Translations under genes and position numbers: made by a program
Notes under the pieces: model-generated
Database searches by the model: none
What the model was told of the DNA's origin: nothing
What the model saw: the letters and a program-made list of their open reading frames with translations, nothing else
Source: DAOPJM01 sp964490325
Lineage (GTDB): Bacteria > Bacillota > Clostridia > Christensenellales > CAG-138
DNA: 64,000 nt
Assembly: GCA_964490325.1 (NCBI GenBank)
Contig: CAZBBX010000002.1
Span: 1 to 64,000 of the forward strand
Reading direction: 5' to 3'
Shown here: positions 58,386 to 64,000 of the stretch, piece after piece
Position numbering within the stretch: position 1 is the first letter of the stretch
How the letters are laid out: each line of letters begins with the position of its first letter

Positions 58386-58524
58386 TGTCTTCGCCCCCTT
58401 GGTGCGCGCTGCGATCTCCCTTTGTTTTGCGGTGTTCCGAGCGGGCAAAAGCCCTGCCTTTTCGGTTGAATCGAAGCGCTTCCTTTTTCTCTGTATTGTA
58501 ATGAAATACGCTGTGTTTGTCAAA

Positions 58525-59376
58525 TCATTCGTCGTTTTCTTCGTCTTTTTTTGTTTGGGTTTTGTCCTGCTTCCGTCCGCGCTTGTCCCCCTGCGCCGCA
58601 AGCCATGCCTTGAGCTGACGGAAGGCGTCCTCATGCCGCGTTGCGCTCAGGTCGGGGAACGCGGCAAGGTAGCGCTTGTACTCCTTTGCAAGCCGTTTCA
58701 TCAGAGCCTCGCGGCGGCGGATGAGCGCCTCCGTCTTCTGCTCCGCGTCCGCCTTGACCGACTGCCCCGCCTTCTTGATGCGGATAGCGCCCTTGGCAAC
58801 GCCCTCGCCGATGCCGTCCGAGGGTACGCGCAGCAGCGCCGCAAGCCTGTCGATCTCGGCAAGGCGGCGGTCTAAGCCCGCGGTCTTTAGGATGGTCAAG
58901 ATGAGGTCGGCAAGGAATGTGACGGCAAAGACGATCAGCAGGATCGTGCCCACCGTGTGCGGAATCCAATCGATGAAGCTTTGGATGAGGGGATGGATGA
59001 CGTCCACCACCAGTACGCAGGCAACGCCCCACAGCAGGGAGAATTGTAGGCAGACATAGCCGCCGATGTTCAGCGGCATCTTGGAATAGTCCCACCAGCG
59101 ATGGTGAAAGGCCTTTTCCATCACAAAGCCCGTCACAAGCTCCACCACCGTGGTCAGCAGCACGGAGCCGACATACAGCAGCAGCAGGTTGTCCTTGACG
59201 GGGCCAAGCAGCAGTACGACCAAGAGGATGCCAACGCCGTAGATGGGGCAAACGGGGCCGTTGAGAAAACCTCTGTTGACAAAGCGACCCTTGTTGACCG
59301 CGGCAAAAACGACCTCGGTACACCAGCCCAAGAACGCATAGATCGCTGCGATCCAGCCCATTTCATAGATGCTCAT
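58525..59376 (-). CDS. CmpB-like (putative ABC transporter type IV) membrane protein
   Basis: 283 aa. Five membrane helices in the first 170 residues, with the family start GWIAAIYAFLGWCTEVVFAAV and GPVCPIYGVGILLVVLLLG, MEKAFHHRWWDYS and PLNIGGYVCLQFSLLWG, the ABC_trans_CmpB (PF06541) pattern. The C-terminal about 110 residues are charged helices (REALMKRLAKEYKRYLAAF), probably cytosolic coiled coil. Function unknown. ATG 59376 has GGAGG 6 nt upstream. Confidence 0.8.
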   Translation of the reverse strand: MSIYEMGWIAAIYAFLGWCTEVVFAAVNKGRFVNRGFLNGPVCPIYGVGILLVVLLLGPVKDNLLLLYVGSVLLTTVVELVTGFVMEKAFHHRWWDYSKMPLNIGGYVCLQFSLLWGVACVLVVDVIHPLIQSFIDWIPHTVGTILLIVFAVTFLADLILTILKTAGLDRRLAEIDRLAALLRVPSDGIGEGVAKGAIRIKKAGQSVKADAEQKTEALIRRREALMKRLAKEYKRYLAAFPDLSATRHEDAFRQLKAWLAAQGDKRGRKQDKTQTKKDEENDE

Positions 59377-59444
59377 TGCCTGCCTCCGTTCCTTAACGAG
59401 TATAGCATATTGCGTCCGCCGCGTAAAGGATGACGAACAAATGC

Positions 59445-59473
59445 TTGACGGTTCGCGGCGATGCGCGTAATAT
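59445..59473 (+). promoter_or_regulatory. Promoter giving a leaderless yybS-gdpP transcript
   Basis: TTGACG, a 17-nt spacer and TAATAT end 6 nt before ATG 59480, so the transcript should start at or next to the start codon. No ribosome site precedes the ATG. Confidence 0.6.
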
Positions 59474-59479
59474 ATAGAT

Positions 59480-60478
59480 ATGGAAAAAAAGTTAGAGGAT
59501 ACAGCGAGGGTCGCTCCGTCGGAGACGATCGCGGCGGGCAAAAAGCCGCAGGGAGGCAGCCTTCTCTATTACGCCTTGGCGCTTGCCGCAGCCGCAGCAG
59601 CGCCCTTCTTTCCCCTGCTTCTTTGTATCGCGCCGGCGCTGATCGTATATGTCGCTTGGCGCAATAAGCCCTATATCCTCGGTGCCTGCACGCTCGTCTC
59701 CTTGGCCGCCTGCTATCTTGCCGCAGGCAGCGTTGTGGGTGCGCTGTTGAACGCGGCGCTCATACTGCCCGCCTTTTTGCTTCCCTACCTGCTGATACGA
59801 CTGCGCTACTCCAACTTTGAGTTAGTGTTCTACTGTGCACTGGTCGGCGCGATCGGCCTGTTTCTTGTGTGCTGCGTACCCTCGCTGCTTTCGGGCGGCT
59901 CCGCCTTTGCCTTCTTCGACACCTTCTTGGATGAGTACGGCACGCTTGTGGCAAGCATGGAAACGCTGTTGACGAGCATGGGCTACGGCGAACTACTGAC
60001 AAGCTTCAACGAGACCTTGGAGCTGCTGCGCATGAACGCGGCGGAGATCTGCGTATCCGCGTTCTTTTTTATAGGCGCCATCGCCTCGCTTGCAAACCGC
60101 CTGCTTATTGCCGCCTTTGACCGCCGCACCCGCCTTGTGCCGCTCCGTCTGCCGCCTTTTGGCAAATGGCAGGTCAAGAGAAGTTATGTATACGTCATGC
60201 TGGGGCTTTGCATTTTGGGCTTTATTCTGGGCTACGCCAACGTCTCCTACGGGACGGTGCTGGCGGCGCTTGCCTCGTCCATGTTCATGCTGTCCATGTC
60301 CCTGATGGGGCTGTGCGCACTCTATGACATGACGAAAAAGGGGCATCGCGGCGTCTTTATAGGCGCCTGTATCCTCACCCCGCTGCTGTTCCCCTACAGT
60401 CTGTATGTGCTGGTGTTTCTGTCCATGGTCGCCACCCTGCGCAGCCAGCGCCAAGCATCGAAGGGAGGCGAACAATGA
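59480..60478 (+). CDS. yybS: DUF2232 (YybS-like) membrane protein
   Basis: 332 aa protein with about eight membrane helices (YALALAAAAAAPFFPLLLC; LVFYCALVGAIGLFLVC; YVYVMLGLCILGFILGY), the DUF2232/YybS family. Its position directly before gdpP, rplI and dnaB is the conserved Bacillota order. Its role is unknown, possibly linked to the c-di-AMP phosphodiesterase next to it. The stop overlaps the gdpP start by 4 nt. A leaderless start is indicated. Confidence 0.85.
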   Translation: MEKKLEDTARVAPSETIAAGKKPQGGSLLYYALALAAAAAAPFFPLLLCIAPALIVYVAWRNKPYILGACTLVSLAACYLAAGSVVGALLNAALILPAFLLPYLLIRLRYSNFELVFYCALVGAIGLFLVCCVPSLLSGGSAFAFFDTFLDEYGTLVASMETLLTSMGYGELLTSFNETLELLRMNAAEICVSAFFFIGAIASLANRLLIAAFDRRTRLVPLRLPPFGKWQVKRSYVYVMLGLCILGFILGYANVSYGTVLAALASSMFMLSMSLMGLCALYDMTKKGHRGVFIGACILTPLLFPYSLYVLVFLSMVATLRSQRQASKGGEQ

Positions 60479-62415
60479 AGGCCTATCGCGGTGTGATCGC
60501 CATTCTGTGTACGGCGTTTGCCTGTGCGGACGTCTGCTTCTTCCTCTACCACTGGACTTGGGGCCTTGGCGCTTTGGCGCTGTCCCTTGTGGTGCTGCTC
60601 GTTATCATCCTGTGGCTCAGCGCCATTCGCCGCCGCGACCAAGAGCATATGGACGCAGTGTTCGGCGAGAATCAGACCGCCTCCTCGCAGGTGATCGACA
60701 GCATTGCCATCCCCTCCGTCTTGACCGATGCGGACGGACGCATCGTTTGGCGCAACGCCGCGTTCCAAGCGCTCTTTGCAGGCAAGCAGCTCAAGGAGCT
60801 GCTGCCGCAGTACAGTGAGCGAACGCCCTTGGCCGTCCTGCAGCAGGAGATCTCCGGCAGCAGCTTTCAGGTGATGAGCATGAACGTCCGCCGCAAGAAC
60901 GCGGCGCGGCAGCTCTTTTTCCGCTACTTCATCGACCGCACGGAAGCGGCGCATTACCAGCGCCTGTACACCGAGCAGATGCCCTACGTCATGCTCATCT
61001 ATGTGGACAACTACGACGAGCTGGCAGGCGATCTGCAATTCCACCGCAACGCGGTCTTGGCCGAGGTGGAACGGCTCATCTCGGAGAGCTGCAAACGCTT
61101 GGGCGGTCTGTACACGCGCTATGAAAGCGGAAAGTTCCTCTGCGTCCTTGAGGCGGAGGCGCTGCGCAGCTTGGAAAAGGAAGGTTTTCAGCTTCTGGAG
61201 GCCGCGCACCGCATCGATACGGGCACCGCAAACGCTGTGTCCCTCTCCGTAGCCGTGGGTGCAGCGCCGCGTATCGCCCAGTCGGAGGAGAGCGCTCGCC
61301 TTGCCATGGAGCTTGCCTTGGGTCGCGGCGGCGATCAGGTGGTCGTTCGCGACGGCGCAGCCTATCGCTTCTACGGCGGCAAACGACAGGCCGAAACGCG
61401 GCAGTCCCGTGTGAAGGCGCGGCTGTTCTCCAAGGCGCTTCGGCAGCTGATGGAGAACAACGGCGACGTGTTCGTCATGGGACACAAGAACGCCGACATG
61501 GATTGCCTCGGCTCGATGCTGGGCATCATCAGCTGCGCAAAGTGCGTGGGCAGGCGAGGCTACATGGTGCTGGAGCATTCCAACCCCACCATCAGCGACG
61601 CCTATGCGCGCATGAAGCAGGACGGCAGCGCCGACCAGCTCATCATCACCCCCGATCAGGCCGTGGGGATGCTGCGTCCCAACAGCGTCCTTGTGATCGT
61701 GGATACGCAGCGCGCAAGCACGGTCGAGGCGCCTATTTTGCTGGAGAATGCGCAGCGGCTCGTGCTGATCGACCATCACCGCCGCAGTGCCGACTATATC
61801 GACAATGCAACGCTGCATTACTTGGAGTCGCGTGCCTCCTCCGCCTGTGAGATGGTGACGGAGATCATTCAGTATTTCGACGAAGCCGTCCGTCCAAGCG
61901 CCTTTGTGTGCAGCACGCTGTTGGCGGGCATCACCGTGGACACCAAGCAGTTTGCCTTCAACGTCGGCTCCCGCACCTTTGACGCGGCGGGCTACCTAAG
62001 GCGCAACGGCGCCGACCTGAGCGCTGTCAAGCTGATGTTCCAAAACGACTACGCCACCTACGTCAACTGCGCCAAGACCGTGGAACGGGCGGAGCTTCGC
62101 AAGAGCGGCATTGCTATCTCCTATGTGGAGACGAACACCGACAACAGCAAGCTCATCGCGGCGCGCTCCGCCGACGAGCTGCTGGGCATTCGCGGCGTGA
62201 TGGCGGCCTTTGTACTGGGTGAAGATGGGGACAGCATCGCCATCTCCGGCCGCAGCTATGGGCGGATCAACGTACAGCTCGTGCTGGAAAAGTTAGGCGG
62301 CGGCGGTCATTTGACGATCGCAGGCGCACAGCTCAAGGGCGTGAGTATGGACGAGGCTCGGAAACTGTTGGAAGACTGCGTAGCGGGCTTTGAGTCCGCA
62401 AACGCAGCAGAATAA
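60475..62415 (+). CDS. gdpP: GdpP, c-di-AMP phosphodiesterase
   Basis: 646 aa membrane-bound phosphodiesterase that degrades cyclic di-AMP. Order: two N-terminal helices (GVIAILCTAFACADVCFFLYH; LGALALSLVVLLVIIL), a PAS domain (IPSVLTDADGRIVWRNAAFQ), a degenerate GGDEF domain (MPYVMLIYVDNYDELAG; GRGGDQVVV), DHH with GHKNADMDCLGSMLG near 335 and LIDHHRRSADYI near 430, and DHHA1 with GGGGHLTIAGAQ near 600. All expected metal-binding residues are present. Overlaps yybS; followed 48 nt later by rplI. Confidence 0.95.
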   Translation: MKAYRGVIAILCTAFACADVCFFLYHWTWGLGALALSLVVLLVIILWLSAIRRRDQEHMDAVFGENQTASSQVIDSIAIPSVLTDADGRIVWRNAAFQALFAGKQLKELLPQYSERTPLAVLQQEISGSSFQVMSMNVRRKNAARQLFFRYFIDRTEAAHYQRLYTEQMPYVMLIYVDNYDELAGDLQFHRNAVLAEVERLISESCKRLGGLYTRYESGKFLCVLEAEALRSLEKEGFQLLEAAHRIDTGTANAVSLSVAVGAAPRIAQSEESARLAMELALGRGGDQVVVRDGAAYRFYGGKRQAETRQSRVKARLFSKALRQLMENNGDVFVMGHKNADMDCLGSMLGIISCAKCVGRRGYMVLEHSNPTISDAYARMKQDGSADQLIITPDQAVGMLRPNSVLVIVDTQRASTVEAPILLENAQRLVLIDHHRRSADYIDNATLHYLESRASSACEMVTEIIQYFDEAVRPSAFVCSTLLAGITVDTKQFAFNVGSRTFDAAGYLRRNGADLSAVKLMFQNDYATYVNCAKTVERAELRKSGIAISYVETNTDNSKLIAARSADELLGIRGVMAAFVLGEDGDSIAISGRSYGRINVQLVLEKLGGGGHLTIAGAQLKGVSMDEARKLLEDCVAGFESANAAE

Positions 62416-62463
62416 GATCAGACGGCGTGCCGCAGCGCCGCCGTTAGCAAGGAGGATCGTATC

Positions 62464-62904
62464 ATGCAGGTACTATTGGAGCAGGATGTAAAAGGAACGG
62501 GCAAAAAGGGCGACATCGTTAACGTGTCCGATGGCTTTGCGCGCAACTATCTGTTGCCGCGCAAGCTTGCTTCCCCCGCAGACGCAGCCGCCGTCAATGC
62601 CATGAACATTCAAAAGAGCGCCGCGCAGCACAGGCGTTTTCAGGCGGGTCTGAAGGCGCAGGAGGATGTGAAGCGTTTGGAGAACACCGTTGTGACCATC
62701 CACGCACGTGTGGGCGAAGGCGGAAAGCTCTTTGGCGCTGTGACAGGCAAAGAGATCGCCGCCGCTCTGTCGGAGCAGAAGGGCATCGAACTGGACAAGA
62801 AAAAGATCCAGACCGCGCCCATCCGCGCCACGGGCGAGTACAGCGTCAAGGCAAGCCTGTTTGAAGGCGTCGCCACGACCTTCCGCGTCATCGTCAAGGA
62901 ATAG
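62464..62904 (+). CDS. rplI: 50S ribosomal protein L9
   Basis: 146 aa. N-terminal RNA-binding domain (MQVLLEQDVKGTGKKGDIVN; VSDGFARNYLLPRKLA), linker helix and C-terminal domain (LFGAVTGKEIAAALSEQKGI; IRATGEYSVKASLFEG), as in bL9. AGGAGG precedes the ATG. dnaB starts 2 nt after its stop. Confidence 0.98.
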   Translation: MQVLLEQDVKGTGKKGDIVNVSDGFARNYLLPRKLASPADAAAVNAMNIQKSAAQHRRFQAGLKAQEDVKRLENTVVTIHARVGEGGKLFGAVTGKEIAAALSEQKGIELDKKKIQTAPIRATGEYSVKASLFEGVATTFRVIVKE

Positions 62905-62906
62905 CA

Positions 62907-64000
62907 ATGGAAGCGTCTCCCGAAAGAGTCCTTCCCCATAACGCAGAGGCCGAGCGCTCCGTCTTGGGCGCCATGCTTTTGGAACTCGACGCGCTGGAGC
63001 AGATGCTTGAGCAGCTGCGCGCCGAGGACTTTTATGTGGCCGCCAACCGCGAGATCTTTGCCGCCATGCGCGACATCCGTGTCCGCGGCAGCGCGGTCGA
63101 TCTTGTGACGCTCACAAACGAACTGGCAAGCCACGGCAAACTGGACATGGCGGGAGGTTCCGTCTACCTGACCGAGCTGATCGGCAGCGTGCCAACCGCC
63201 GCGAACGTGGCGTATTACGGCAGCATCGTCGAAAGCCGCAGCGTACAGCGCGGGCTGATCGCCGCAGGCAACGAGATGATACGCGACGGCATGAGCGACG
63301 ACAAGGAGGTCGAGGATTCCCTAAACGCCGCGGAACGCCGCATCTACGACATCTCCATGCGCAAGACGGAGGATTCCCTCTCCCCCATCAGCGAGATCAT
63401 CCCCGATGCCATCAACGAGATTGGCGCTTTAGCCGCAAGGCAGGGCAAGCTGACAGGCGTGGCTACGGGCTTCCGCGAATTTGACCGCATCACGAACGGC
63501 CTGCAAAAGAGCGACCTGATCATCGTGGCGGGACGTCCCGCTATGGGCAAGTCCGCCTTTGCCATGAACATCGCCCAGTACGCCGCGCTGCACAACGACC
63601 GCCGCGTGGTCTACTTCAGCTTGGAGATGAGCAAGGAGCAGTTGGTGATGCGCGCTCTTTGCACGGAGGCCGCCGTCGAATCGCAGAAGATCAAGGAAGG
63701 GCGCATGACCGATGAGGAGATGACCCGCATCTTGGAGGCGGCCGATCCCATGCAGCAAAGCAAGATCCATATCGACGACACAGGCGGCGTGACCGTCGCC
63801 TCGATCCGCTCCAAATGCCGCCGCCTGAAGGCTCGCGAGGGGCTGGATCTGATCGTCATCGACTACATGCAGTTGATGCAGGGCACGGGCATGGCGCAGC
63901 GCAAGAACGACAACCGTCAGCAGGAGATCTCCGACATGACCCGCGCCATGAAGCTGCTTGCGCGTGAGTTGGACGTCCCCATCATTCTGTTGGCCCAGCT
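62907..64000 (+). CDS. dnaB: Replicative DNA helicase DnaB, cut by the window edge
   Basis: Open to the right edge with 364 codons visible. N-terminal primase-interacting domain (LPHNAEAERSVLGAML; VPTAANVAYYGSIVES) and the RecA-like domain with Walker A GRPAMGKSAF near residue 212, the EMSKEQL block, the Walker B region LIVIDYMQLM near 316 and LARELDVPIILLAQ at the edge. It unwinds DNA ahead of the fork. The start is ATG 62907, 2 nt after rplI; no strong own ribosome site is seen, so translation is probably coupled. The rest of the gene lies outside. Confidence 0.96.
   Translation, partial: MEASPERVLPHNAEAERSVLGAMLLELDALEQMLEQLRAEDFYVAANREIFAAMRDIRVRGSAVDLVTLTNELASHGKLDMAGGSVYLTELIGSVPTAANVAYYGSIVESRSVQRGLIAAGNEMIRDGMSDDKEVEDSLNAAERRIYDISMRKTEDSLSPISEIIPDAINEIGALAARQGKLTGVATGFREFDRITNGLQKSDLIIVAGRPAMGKSAFAMNIAQYAALHNDRRVVYFSLEMSKEQLVMRALCTEAAVESQKIKEGRMTDEEMTRILEAADPMQQSKIHIDDTGGVTVASIRSKCRRLKAREGLDLIVIDYMQLMQGTGMAQRKNDNRQQEISDMTRAMKLLARELDVPIILLAQ

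Noticed and set aside
60394..61818. A 474-codon minus-strand frame over gdpP
   Set aside because: Antisense shadow; GdpP domains lie on the plus strand.

Overview
The window reads as chromosome of a fairly GC-rich, low-GC-lineage Gram-positive (Bacillota), most likely an uncultured anaerobic member of class Clostridia. The reasons are a T-box leader on ileS, the yybS-gdpP-rplI-dnaB block at the right edge, a SpoIIP-type sporulation hydrolase, strong GGAGG ribosome sites, dockerin-bearing secreted proteins and a bacterial microcompartment (BMC) operon with Fe-S electron transfer. The genus cannot be fixed from the sequence.

Layout, left to right. 1-13.4 kb: uridine kinase, a secreted cohesin-like/dockerin protein, an amidohydrolase plus a HicB/DinB-like protein, a two-component system, a DUF554 membrane protein coupled to a T-box-controlled long (type 2) ileS, a DUF421 membrane protein, an amidase_3-fold protein that appears to have lost its zinc and catalytic residues, a zinc phospholipase-C-like protein and a SLOG protein. 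13.4-20.9 kb: two large dockerin-bearing secreted enzymes (5'-nucleotidase and subtilase). 21-23.4 kb: a membrane protein, then a nadD-yqeK fusion and rsfS.

23.4-29.8 kb is the most distinctive region: one operon with a consensus promoter and terminator, encoding two deoxyribose-phosphate-aldolase-family proteins, an extended PduL phosphotransacylase, a PduS/RnfC-like flavo-Fe-S protein, a PduT-like BMC-T shell protein with the Fe-S pore cysteine, two near-identical BMC-H proteins and three BMC-P pentamer proteins. It resembles sugar-phosphate-utilising BMCs, but no aldehyde or alcohol dehydrogenase is encoded in the window, and both aldolases carry unusual cysteine-rich appendages.

30-31.8 kb: a MarR-MFS pair with a promoter and overlapping palindromic operator. 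32-39.9 kb: a one-direction array of eight small lipoprotein or membrane-anchored genes with lower GC, at least two broken by frameshifts, with a leader repeat in two full copies and one partial copy; the two full copies each carry a small ORF behind a strong ribosome site. 40-44.3 kb: an ArsR/metallo-beta-lactamase/nitroreductase operon, M18 aminopeptidase, a YcxB-like protein and tRNA-Lys. 44.6-53.7 kb: a VanW-family lipoprotein, an isomerase-pgi-rodA-acetyltransferase operon, a PLP enzyme of unknown substrate and a Na/Pi cotransporter. 53.8-64 kb: SpoIIP-like lipoprotein, the overlapping asd-dapA-dapB operon ending in an HprK-like kinase and a PqqD-like protein, a CmpB-like membrane protein, then yybS-gdpP-rplI-dnaB, with dnaB cut by the window edge.
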